Shown here piece by piece: positions 22,287-32,700 of a stretch of 64,000 nt of DNA (position 1 is the stretch's first letter; each line of letters starts with the position of its first letter). The position numbers and the translations under genes were made by a program. The stretch lies in NCBI RefSeq assembly GCF_032118995.1, contig NC_092657.1:6945391-7009390 (forward strand), given 5' to 3'. Origin of the DNA: Asterias amurensis (Eukaryota > Echinodermata > Asteroidea > Forcipulatida > Asteriidae). The notes beneath the pieces were generated by a model. It was not told the DNA's origin. It worked only from the letters and a program-made list of their open reading frames with translations, and ran no database searches.

Positions 22287-22817
22287 ATGTATCCAGCTGT
22301 AACCAGTCTCACTGCTGCCTTTTATAGCTGTTGCTTGTATCTAGTTTCTGCACAGAACCAGCAGTGCTTTATATTTGTCAAACCAACCTGTCCTAAGTTG
22401 TGGCACCAATGGGGTGACGCTTGCTACTTCATCACAGATACTTTCATCAAATGGTCCGCGGCGAGAGACGAGTGCCGAATCTTGGGGGGATATCTCGCAG
22501 TTCCGAGCTCACTCGAGGAAAACAACGCCATTGGTTCTTTGATTACAGAGGAACACAAAAGAGCTTGGATAGATTGCACTGATCAGGAATCGGATGGGAA
22601 GTGGGTGTGCATGGAGAATGGTAGAGAAGTGACCTACATACACTGGAAAGAAAATAGCCAGCCCAGTGGAAACCAGGGTGAGGACTGTGCTGCAATTAAT
22701 CGCAATGTAGATTCACCCAAACCATATCATTGGTTTGATTGGAGATGTGATGAGATCTTTCCGGCAGTTTGCAAGAGGAGTCTGGCTACCAGACCAGTTC
22801 TTCAAAGGGACATCTAA
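22287..22817 (+). CDS. Secreted C-type lectin domain protein
   Basis: The product is 176 aa in one exon. The first ATG of the frame is at 22287; the GTG six bases upstream is not a plausible eukaryotic start. Residues 1-22 form a signal peptide ending LVSA, followed by one complete long-form C-type lectin domain (about 35-164). The canonical cysteines are C35-C46, C63-C162 and C134-C154. An extra pair, C97 in AWIDCTD and C108 in KWVCMENG, replaces the usual WIGL and WxW residues and probably forms a fourth disulfide. The sugar loop reads QPS (125-127), a variant of EPN/QPD, and the second calcium motif reads WFD (149-151) instead of WND. Calcium-dependent sugar binding is therefore possible but altered. 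A role in extracellular microbe recognition is inference from family. Confidence 0.85.
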   Translation: MYPAVTSLTAAFYSCCLYLVSAQNQQCFIFVKPTCPKLWHQWGDACYFITDTFIKWSAARDECRILGGYLAVPSSLEENNAIGSLITEEHKRAWIDCTDQESDGKWVCMENGREVTYIHWKENSQPSGNQGEDCAAINRNVDSPKPYHWFDWRCDEIFPAVCKRSLATRPVLQRDI

Positions 22818-23597
22818 AATAACTAACAGTAAAGTGAGTTTTATGTTCACCACTGGAAGACACAAGGCAACATCACGAAAGCGAGACAGAAATCTAATGA
22901 TCGATTACTCTGATGTCAATCTCTTAACTTTTGCACTATATTCATGACCCCTTCCCCCCCCCCCCCCAGGAGAACCTGCCCCCATCCCCCCCGTGCGCCG
23001 AACTGTGTATGAACTTCTTATCATAGCGCCCTCTGTTGAATCAGACTCCTTTAGTCCACGTTATAGCGTGCTTTCGAAAGACCACGGTAGGGACACAGGA
23101 CGGTAAACAAATTCTAAGCGTGTTTTTTTTTTCCCAGGGAAGATGAGGTACAATAACAACGTGTGCCTTATGTAGGAAAACTCCATGGCTTTACCGCCTC
23201 AATCGAAAGACGGAGGACGCTACATGTTGGCGCATGGAGTTTGCATGGAGATGCAATACAAGTACACGTGTATAGAGGGTATTCTAGACACGCTTAGTTG
23301 GTTGCGCCCATGTGAGAAAGACGGTAGTAACATGTACTACACGTACATTAATGCTTAGTGGCCTCATCTTTCCTGGGGGACAAAACCGCTATAAGGGATT
23401 ACTGATTGTATAAAATGATAGAGATCAGTGTAAAGGAGCAGGAAAATCGATCGACGCATGCGCCAAACTGAAGTAGACTCCGTCGTGTAGAGATTGGGAA
23501 CGCTATTTTGGTGAAACAACGTCCGGTCTGTACGACAACGGAGTGATGTCGTTTGTACACGTTGTATGGTGGGGGAGCCTTGTGATAGACTCGATTC
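22818..23597. other. Lectin 3' flank; no further gene seen
   Basis: A 14-base C run at 22954-22967. No polyadenylation signal of canonical form was noticed soon after the stop. The rest is anonymous. Confidence 0.35.
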
Positions 23598-24145
23598 AAG
23601 TCCCGTTCTCGTGCGAGAGATCCTAAAAAATCATATCCGACTTCAAAATGTAGCTATTGTGGTCCCAAGAATGGCCAGGCACAGGGGGGCTAGGTTGGGG
23701 GATGCCAACATCGCAAAAGTTGTCTGATGTTTAGGCGATGGGACTGTAAATAAAAAGGACCCTCATGGGGACTGGGACTTGAATCAATTCTATATCACCA
23801 TGCGGTCCCCAACATCCAGGACGGGAGCACTCAAGCGTGAGATTACAGATTACTGTGCTATGCTCTCTCCCGTCCTGTGTGCTCTGTTCCAAAAATCGAA
23901 ACCTCGCTAGTCTTTCCATTTTCCGGGGACATAAGGCCTTTTCGAATCCATGGTTTCGGCTTCAGGCTCTGTCCTCTCTTCTGAAGCCTGTACACCTGAA
24001 GCACGCGTAATATTGTCAAAACAACCGCCGACCAAGCTAGCCTGAGCCGAATCTAAAACCGAAGCCGTGGTTTCAAAAAGGTACATGAACTCCGGGACAG
24101 ATTTCACCATTATACTGTACTAGGACTCTCGCACGATTCAAAACG
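23598..24145. mobile_element. Inverted-repeat element with GCGAGAG(T)CCT ends
   Basis: CCCGTTCTCGTGCGAGAGATCCT near 23602-23625 faces the complement of CCCGTTTTGAATCGTGCGAGAG near 24125-24147. The ~500 bp between contains a nested MITE (23933-24090). The ends are imperfect, so the boundaries are approximate. Confidence 0.35.
23933..24090. mobile_element. MITE, GTTTCGGCTTCAGG family, copy 1
   Basis: The inverted ends are GGCCTTTTCGAATCCATGG plus TTTCGGCTTC and the facing GAAGCCGTGGTTTCAAAAAGG. A second copy is at 34549-34718. Confidence 0.5.
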
Positions 24146-24147
24146 GG

Positions 24148-24795
24148 ATGGTGTTGGCTAAGATGTAAAAGTACAACTGAACTCACTTGTTTTCAAATCT
24201 CATGGAAAAACTGGTTGAAAGAAGATTATGGACGCTCTCCTCTGGGACTAGATTCTGCATATTAAACGAAATGGTTATTTTCCAATTCCATGCACATTAG
24301 GACAGTTTGTAATTTTTTTTTGCACATATTGACTGGAAATGAGGTTACTAGCAGGGGTAACTATTTGGGGTTTCAGTACATAAAATTCTGAAACTGGCGT
24401 TGCCTTCCTTTAGGTGGTTTACGTAATGGTATATCTTTATGTGTGTATACTGCATATACATGTAGTCACTGATGGTTCAGTCAGGTGACCGCTGTATGGG
24501 CATGCATATTTAGTTTGTATGAGTTGTGTTTTGTTTATGCTTCAAGTCACTGTACTTCTATTATGTGTTAACCACTTTCTTAACACGTTGTTGTAAGCAA
24601 TAGGATAGTTTTGAAAATGTACCAGTGATCCAGGGAGGAGCTTAAGAAAGCATAAATAGGAAACTTTTTGCCCGAAATAGAATGGCCGGACTGGGAAGGG
24701 ACCCGCAAGGAAAAAGAAACATGACCGAACAGGATTTCACCAGGAGGAACAGTGGACGACTCAAGGAGTGAGGACTGGATTGGGTCATCGGATCC
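24148..24795. other. No gene seen
   Basis: No recognised coding or repeat signal. AGCATAAATAGG near 24649 looks TATA-like, but no exon follows. Confidence 0.35.
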
Positions 24796-25542
24796 TTAAA
24801 GACAGTGGACACTATTGGTAATTGTCAAAGACCAGTCTTGTCACTTAGTGTATCTCAACATATGCATAAAATAACAAACCTGTGAAAATTTGAGCTTGAT
24901 TGGTCGTCGGAGTTGCGAGATAACTATGAAAGAAAAACACCCTTCACACGAAGTTGTGTGGTTAGATGCTTGATTTCGAGACCTCAAATTCTAAATCTGA
25001 GGTATCAAAATCAAATTCGTTGAAAACTACTTCTTTCTCGATAACTAACCATGTTTTATACTATTAATCTCTCCCCATTACTTTTTACTCAATCAGATAA
25101 TAATGAAAGAAAAATCGCCCTTGTCAAACGAAGTTGTATGTTTTCCAATGCTTGATTTCGAGACCTCAAATTCTAAATCTAAGGTCTCGAAATCAAATTC
25201 GTTGGATATACTTCTTTCTCGATAACTAACAATGTTTTATACTATTAATCTCTCCCCATTACTTGTTACCCAATCGGATAATAATGAAAGAAAAATCACC
25301 CTTGTCAAACGAAGTTGTATGTTTTCCAATGCTTGATTTCGAGACCTCAAATTCTAAATCTAAGGTCTCGAAATCAAATTCGTGGAAAATTACTTCTTTT
25401 TCTAATACTACATTACTTCAGAGGGAGCCGTTTCTCACAATGTTTTATACTATCAACCTCTCCCCATTACTCGTTACCAAGTAAGGTTTTATGGTAACAA
25501 TTATTTTGAGTACTAATTACCAATAGTGTCCACTGCCGTCAA
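24796..25542 (+). mobile_element. M1-family MITE with internal triplication
   Basis: It starts with TTAA and the M1 left end and finishes with ACCAATAGTGTCCACTGCCG. The central hairpin segment occurs three times in tandem (about 24920-25095, 25096-25277 and 25278 on; period ~181 bp), making it about twice the usual length. The second and third units are almost identical and share GCCCTTGTCAAACG-type changes, so the last duplication is recent. Confidence 0.8.
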
Positions 25543-25731
25543 GGACTGTTTAGGGAAAGTGTTGTAATGCCGACACTTGGTACCTCTGTTTGGGTTAAGA
25601 ACCAACCCACTACACAGATACCGATATCCAAAGGGTTTGTTCCACTAGGAATCCCCTAAACACTGCGCCACCCATTGTCCTCACCTCAACAGCCGTTTAC
25701 TGTGAATCCTGGTGGGTCATCACCACACTTT

Positions 25732-27433
25732 AGCCCTTTTCACACTACGTGCATTTCCCAGGAAAATTCCCGGGAATTGTTTTTTTTCGATCTGTTCACA
25801 CTACAAAAACATTCCCGGGAAATAGCTTATTCCCGGAAAATAGTTAGCCCTGCTCAGTGGTAGGGTTAAAGGAGTTAACCCCTGGGAAAAACGTTTTTTT
25901 ACCGGGAAAAGCAGCTAGTGAAAACGAAAGCGGGTTTAACTTACCCAACCTTTTGCTTCCACTGTGTTGAGACGTCATTAATCTCGAAAGGTCACAGACG
26001 TCAAAAATAGCGCGCCAAATAATTCGCGCGGTAACAATAGCCCTTTTTTGTTTCCTCCTTCTGAAAGTGTTAACATTTTACGTGCGAAAATAAAAGTGAA
26101 TTACATATGTAATATACGAATAAATATAATTTATGAATTTAAAAAATATACCACGTGAATGGAATAGGAATAGAATAAATAGTTGGCGTGAACAAGCTTC
26201 CTTCTCGTACACACGACAGGTGTGTATGGTATTTCTTATTTACATGTACTTGGCCGTTGGTGGACTTGTGTTGACCATGAGTCGGATTTGACTTCTTCTA
26301 TCGACATTGCTGTCTACCACCTGACAGTTAATATTTTAGTTCAATTGTTTTGCTCAATTTCTTACGATGGGTAGAAGTGACCGATGGAGTCATGATGAAA
26401 TTTTGAAACTAGTTGCATTTTGGGCCGACGATGCAGTCCAAAACAGCTAGATGGGCATAGGCCTTCAAGAAACGGGAAAATTTTGTCAACATTGGCTGAC
26501 TGCCTTCGTGGTGCTGGATATGAACGGACCCCTGCCCATTGCAGAAAAAAACTGAAAACCTTGGGAAAAAGACTTTAGGTCGGTAGGATGTAAGTTTTGT
26601 TTTTCAATCCCTAAATATTGTCTATTGCATAAGTGTTCTCCTGCAAAGAAATTGCTAGCCAATATGGGGTTAAAGCCTATTAAGTGTTCATTCTTTGAAC
26701 AATGGAAAAACAGCACTATTGAAGTTGGAAAGGAAGATTGCTTCTTTTTCTTTTACTTCTATTGTCAGATTGTGCAAAATCGACCATGCGGTATTTTTTC
26801 TATAAAACCTTTATTTACCTTGGCCCTAACATCATGGACATTATTATGCAATCCTTCGAAAATGCCATTCAGAAAATTACAACCCTGCTCCTGATCAGGG
26901 TTAATTATTTCCTGGGAAAACGTCATTTCCCACCAGTGACCGCTCTTCCCTTCTTGGTAGGGTAGACCAGATTGACGTTTGACCAATACTTCCAGTGAGT
27001 GCCATGAAACCCGTCATTCGCACGACAAATTCCATCCGATTGTTTTACCGCATGTCTTTAAAACACTGTCACAGCAGTCGTCTTTTCCTGCAAGCCGTCA
27101 GCGACGTTTTCCCCGAACTGCAAGACTTCTTCTCCGCCGTAATCAAACAAATATTGGTATAACAACACGCAAATACACAATTAATGTGCAGCCATTTTGG
27201 GTCGCAAATGGCAAGGATCGCAGCCGGCTGCATGGCATTGTGGGAATGGACTTCTGTGGTTTAATCGTAATTGTAAAACGACCGTGCATATTCCTGGTGG
27301 GAAAAAAAACTCCCGAGAGTTACCAAATTGGGATAGTGAGATGGGTTGCTGGGGTGGCGGTGGGGTTAAAAACTCCCGGCATTTTCCCGGCAGTATATTT
27401 CCCGGGAAATGGCTCTGTAGTGTGAAAAGGGCT
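25732..27433 (+). mobile_element. PIF/Harbinger-like element, copy 2
   Basis: Same inverted ends (AGCCCTTTTCACACTAC, GTAGTGTGAAAAGGGCT) and CCCGGGAAAT-rich subterminal zones as 3571-5340. It has about 285 bp near 25955-26240 that copy 1 lacks, and it lacks about 250 bp corresponding to copy 1 near 4540-4790. No clean 3-bp duplication remains. It is nonautonomous. Confidence 0.65.
26367..26590 (+). pseudogene. Myb/SANT-like domain remnant, copy 2
   Basis: From ATG 26367 it reads MGRSDRWSHDEILKLVAFWA, then DDAVQ. After a stop and a frame change it continues GAGYERTPAHCRKKLKTLGK. The tryptophan and spacing pattern fits Myb/SANT-like DNA-binding domains encoded by PIF/Harbinger transposons (W-DDEVL-LV-IW-DD---QLDG ... 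GY-RT--QCR-KIK-LK). GTAAGT at about 26590 could be the original splice donor. The gene is broken and no product is expected. Confidence 0.6.
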
Positions 27434-27712
27434 ATAGTCACACCTAGTACAATTTTACTAATTAAAACAAAATAGTATTGATAATTTGCCCCTTTAATGT
27501 ATACCCTGTTGATGGAAGTTGAATAAATATAATATCTTTGTTTCATGTGAAGAGAAGCTGTCCGAACTTATTCCTTTGCCTTCTGTTTCGCATGTCTATA
27601 AGGAATTACCCCTTTATTTAAAGTATTATTTATTCTAAATTAATCAATACCTCAGACAGTTTCTCTATCCCTATTGGTGGAGAGCGCGTCACGTGGGGTG
27701 TTTAAACGGTTG
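27434..27712. other. No gene seen
   Basis: AT-rich sequence between two transposons with nothing recognised. Confidence 0.4.
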
Positions 27713-28100
27713 TTAAAGGCAGTGGACACTATTGGTAATTACTAAAAGTAATTATTAGCACGAAACCTTACTTGGTAACGAGTAATGGGGAGAGGTTGAT
27801 GGTATAAAACATTGTGAGAAACGGCTCCCTCTGAAGTGCAATAGTTTTCGAGAAAGAAGTAATTTTCCACGAATTTGATTTCGAGACCTCAGATTTAGAA
27901 CTTGAGGTCTCGAAATCAAACCATCTAAACACACACAACTTCGTGTGACAAGGGCGTTTTTTTCTTTCATTATTATCTCGCAAGTTCGATGACCGATTGA
28001 GCTCAAATTTTCACAGGTTTGTTATTGTATGCATATTTTAAGATACACCAACTGTGAAGGCTAGTTTTTGACAATTACCAATAGTGTCCACTGTCTTTAA
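27713..28100 (-). mobile_element. M1-family TTAA MITE, reversed
   Basis: TTAA at both ends. AGGCAGTGGACACTATTGG at the left and CCAATAGTGTCCACTGTCTT at the right. The internal asymmetric parts are in reverse order relative to 9191-9509. The hairpin is intact. Confidence 0.8.
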
Positions 28101-28227
28101 AGACCAGTTGGAGCTGTTTATAACCGGGTTGTTTTCAGGTATGTTTAGATGCAAAAATAACTACGCGCTAGTTACGGGCGATGTGGACACTATCGGTGAG
28201 TCGCCTTTAACCAAAACGGCATTGAAT

Positions 28228-28349
28228 GGGAATAAAAGAGTATAGTGACTCGTTCCGTTTTAAATCTCGGGTCGGGCCTTTATCACACGGTAACGACCCT
28301 GTCGGTTTTAAACGGCAGTTTAAGAATGCGTCGCTACCCTTTTATTCCC
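28228..28349. mobile_element. MITE, GGGAATAAAAG ends, copy 2
   Basis: Same family as 8168-8299: ends GGGAATAAAAGAGTA and GCTACCCTTTTATTCCC, interior GGTTTTAAACGGC. Slightly shorter. Confidence 0.65.
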
Positions 28350-28459
28350 TTTTTAGTGATAAATCCTGTGTCTTTCCGTCCAACGGATCCGCGTACCCAT
28401 CTGCTGGCAGCCGCTCGTTGACAAGGGTTTTAGGGTGTCAGAAGTTCTAGTAAAATCAC

Positions 28460-28738
28460 CCACTTGTATAGTCTTGGCCCAAGACGATGGTGCTTGATTC
28501 TGGATAGTGTACTGCGTGCGGTTGAATCGCCAAAGCGCGCCCGCCACGGTATGATTTAGTTACGTGGACGGCTTGAAATCTAGACTACACTCTGGTAGCT
28601 TGCAGAGTGTAGTCTAGATTTCAAACCGTCCACGTAACTAAATCATACCGTGGCGGGCGCGCTTTGGCGATTCAACCGCGCGTAGTACACTATCCAGAAT
28701 CACGCACCATCGTCTTAGGCCAAGACTACCACTTGTAT
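28460..28738. mobile_element. 259-bp near-perfect palindromic transposon with 10-bp target duplication
   Basis: The left arm (28470-28593) and right arm (28604-28728) are almost exact inverse complements with a 10-base loop. The ends are AGTCTTGGCCCAAGACGATGG and its complement. CCACTTGTAT flanks both sides (28460-28469, 28729-28738). Long inverted ends with a 9-10-bp duplication fit Mutator-like (MULE) MITEs. The near identity of the arms and the perfect duplication show a recent insertion. Confidence 0.8.
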
Positions 28739-29021
28739 GGTATCCCTCCTTTCTGCTCGCCGGCGGGAAGAGGGGTAAACAAAACTGTCATATACACACA
28801 CAGCTGCACATGGATTCCCATTTTTATTAATAACAACATATTTTTCTTCAACTACGATATTCAGTAACAAATGCATCATTTAAACCGTAGCATGAAATAT
28901 TGGGAAATTCTTCACCAGAAGTACGTAACATACCGTTATGTTTAAAGCTATGAGTTAACTGGTGTAAACGTTGACCTGTTTTTTAAACAAACCAGAAGTA
29001 AACAAACCAGAAGTGTTTTTG

Positions 29022-29095
29022 TCCATTACAAGGGTGTTTTTTCTTTCATTGTTATCGCGCAACTTTGACGACCAGTTGAGCTCAAACTTTCATAC
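29022..29095 (-). mobile_element. M1-family MITE fragment
   Basis: Only the segment from ACAAGGGTGTTTTTTCTTTC to TTGAGCTCAAACTTTCA remains. It lies at the edge of the inverted segmental duplication. A comparable M1 half lies just past the other arm (60150-60312). Confidence 0.6.
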
Positions 29096-29473
29096 TCCTT
29101 GTTTGAATCTGTTTTAACCAAGTGCAACTAATTAGTTGCGTGTAAAAGACGAGAAGTAGTCAATAAATTAAAAAAGGGAAATTTAATAAGCTCAGTAATA
29201 AGCAAAACAAAATAAATTTAACTTAAAGACTTGACAAAGCAAGCCGAACAATCTCATAACATTATATAATATCGTGATTAATCATTTTTCATTTGTTACT
29301 CGATTTCACGAGCTGTATACAACCCTAATTTTACCATGTTGATTGTCGTATAAAAAGGAGGATTTTTTTACATGAGCATATTACCTTAAAAAAGGGGCTT
29401 TAACTTTTCAATTGGGAGATTTTCCCAGAATGCCGTAACCTGTTATGAGTTATTCACCACACTAGGAGCTAGC

Positions 29474-29721
29474 CTAAACTCGGCTTCTAATTTTCATCTC
29501 AGAAAATTTGAGTGAGCGATAATTTGCAAAGGCATTCCACGTAACTCCCCGACTACTGAGATCGGCATGATGGAAATAAAGCCCGTTCAGATTGGACGAA
29601 AGACAGAACCTGAACCACCAGCCCCCTGGATACTCATGTGCGCAATTGCCTAAGGCATTGACGTCGTTGTCTTTGTCTTTGGTCGTGAAGCCCATTCTCT
29701 GGTGGGATTTTAACCCGTCAG
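29474..29721 (-). CDS. Gene A exon 5: end of fibrinogen domain
   Basis: The acceptor AG at 29723-29722 follows a TATTTCAG tract, entry is in phase 1, and the stop TAG ends at 29474. It encodes the calcium loop (KDKDND), the cysteine pair in NCAHEY and WWFRFC, and the C-terminal [12 protein letters not shown]. Confidence 0.85.
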
Positions 29722-32700
29722 CTGAAATATAAAAACACGAGGTCATAGTCATAAAACTACAGGTATGAGATATAGGATACAGAGGGGTAAGTATGAATTG
29801 GGCTCTTATGTTGCCTAGGTTATAGCCACAATGCACAAACTGAGAGGATTCTTTTGTGAGAGATGTGAGATAATTCTCACAATCCGACACAGCTTCAGTT
29901 GCAGGGCCTATTTGACAGAAGAGTATGCCGCCATATGAGTACACCAATCACTCTTACCATACGTACACGATGAGTCCAACATTACTAGGGTAAGTACATG
30001 ATAACTTCATGTACGTACACGATAAGTTCCAAAACTGATCGTGTACCCACCGTGATAAGTCTAAACAAATATCGTAGATAATAAATACATGATAACTTAC
30101 TGTGTACATAAATGATAGATCCAAACGTATCATGTACTTATGCGATAAGTCCCAAACGAACATGATGCACAATATGTTATTGTGTACGTACACGATAAGT
30201 TAATGTGTACGTACACGATACGAGAGATATTTTGTGTATCTTTCGGGCGACCATACGCTTCAGAATCTTTACTGTTCCCATTCAGTATAAACTGCTTAAG
30301 GCAAGGCATTCTGTAAGTTACCCCTCCTTGTTTGACAACGGATGGTTCTGGTGACGGCCAGTAGTTTTCAGCCAAACGTTGTCGTTTTCAGCAAAACGCA
30401 GATTCATCCGAAGTACTTTCGTAGAAATTTAGGGACGACCGTCCTCAAAGCCGACGCATGCGCAGATTATGCCAAATGTCATCATATTTTCCGTAGAACC
30501 ATTCGTCGTCAAAAACGAAAACTCTCTATAAAATAAAGGCGATTCTGCTTAAATGTATCACTGCCTTAAAAAGTGAATTCGTCTTACATGCATTTCCTGT
30601 GTAACCCTCCACTCGCAGCATGTAGTTCTCACTCGCATTAGCGACGGTGAAGGAATCATACTTGGCATACCCGGTAACCTGATCGAAACCTTGAAGATCC
30701 ACGCGTAGTTGGTACTCGCCCTGAGCGGTCAGAAGGTGCAAGTTGTCATTACCGAGCCAAAACTCTCCATCTACATTCCCAAAGCCACGGCTGTAGCTGG
30801 CATAGTTCAAAGAGAAAGCTACACTGCCGTCCTGGCGCCGCTGGAACACCTAAAAGTTCACACAATATATTTAGAAGTTGTAAGTTTGTATTGAATTGGT
30901 GACGTCATTCATTCACTACAGCGTGTTATCTTACCGTCCATCCACCACCGTCTGTTTCCATATCACAATACACCTGGAAAGCCCGACTGGAGCGTAGAGG
31001 TCGTACCATGTACACACCGCTCACCGACGCACCGATCGCAAGAATATCAGAACAATCCCGTGGGAACACATCTGTTGAGGTCGGGAGAAAACAAAACATA
31101 AACACTCAATTACATAACTGCTAAAATTTTAACTGGACTTTAGGTCTTTTGGAACAAACTAAGGGATGTTTGGTCCTGTATTGCTTTGATTGGACGCTCC
31201 AGAGCTTTAAATTGAGCCTGCCATTGGCTGGGATAGAATAGCCATCATCTGTAATAGGCCCTTTCGCTAAAAGCGGGCCTATATATAAACCTGAACCCAA
31301 ACTTCATTATAATACTGACTTCAAAACTCATTTTAAACCTGACACTGGAAACGGGTTAATAACTGAAAAGAAAAAGAAAATTTGCTGTTAAGTTCTTGAG
31401 ATCTGGTCCAACTTTTTGTCGACCCATAAATAAAGTTCAACAGGGGACATGGTAAACCCAATTTCAATATTCAATGATCATCGGGTCTATAACTAAAAAC
31501 TACTTCCGTTGACCTTTAACTAAAGGTCAACATGGGGTGAAGGTAACCAGAGTTCAACCGTCATTGCTCAAAGGTTCTGGAACTAAACAGAAACTAATAA
31601 TGGCGTATGTGCTTCATGAGATAATTAGGTCCCACTTTCGTTTGACCAGAAATAAGATCAACACGGAGCCATGGTAACACCCGAGTTCAATCTTCAATAC
31701 TTATGGGTTTTGTAACTGAAAGTAAATTTAACTATTTGGGTGTATAGTGCTTGCAATTTTGGTTCGACTTCCGGTTAACCCGGAAGTAAAGGTCAATTTA
31801 GGGTCATAGTATCCCAAGGCTAATGTTCAATGAGCAAGGGGTTCAAAACTGAAAAAAAAATTGTACATGTAGTTTATGAGATAACTAATGTTTCTCTCCT
31901 GGTTTACCCGGAAGTAAATGTCAACGTGGAGTTACGGTAACCAGGTCAACTTTCAACGCTCAAAGGGTCAAGAACTGAAAATAAATTGAAAATCGGTTGT
32001 GTAGTTTCTCGAGATAATTGTCCCACATCCGGTTGACCCGTAAGTAAAGGTCAACATGGGGTTTAGGCAAACCAAAGTTCCATATTCAATGCTCAAAGGA
32101 TCTATAACTGTAAAGAAATTGAAAGTCAGTTGTGCAGTTCTTGAGATATGATCCCATTTCCGGTTGACTCTGAAGTAAAGGTCAACATGGGGTCACGGTT
32201 ACAAACAAGTTTTAAAATCGGCTGGGTATTTTTTAAGATATGATGCTATAAAGATTGAGTATTTTACACATTTAAATGAAGATCGGGTGGCTATTATAAT
32301 AATAAGCTTTGAATTACAATAACTCGAGACCCAATGACGTCACAATGTGCTTGTCATACCATGGTCATACTAACCAATCTGTTAATGATGTAACTTAACC
32401 CAATCCTATACGCTTACCTCCTTCCGTCGTGGTCGCAAATTCATCAGTTGCATCAGAATCGTCAGTATCGGAGGTATCTACCAACAAAAGTAAAAGCAAG
32501 AGGACTTTAAAGTCACCTGGAAGTGGTATTTCGTCAAAATAAAGCTTTTGTCACCAAGATTGTATGTTTTGATGAGTGAAATGTAAATAAACAATTAGCT
32601 AAGGTTCTAAAAACTAGCTCTAATTTTTTTCACTTATTTAAGATTAGGCCCAGACTCGAGAGGGCGCCGACCGATGACGATCGAGGGGCGGGACCGAGAT

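Noticed and set aside
29722-29947. Open reading upstream of exon 5 in gene A, and the mirrored stretch 59234-59457 in gene B
   Set aside because: These are intron 4 sequence that stays open by chance. The two genes agree at the exon 5 acceptor but not in the reading upstream of it.
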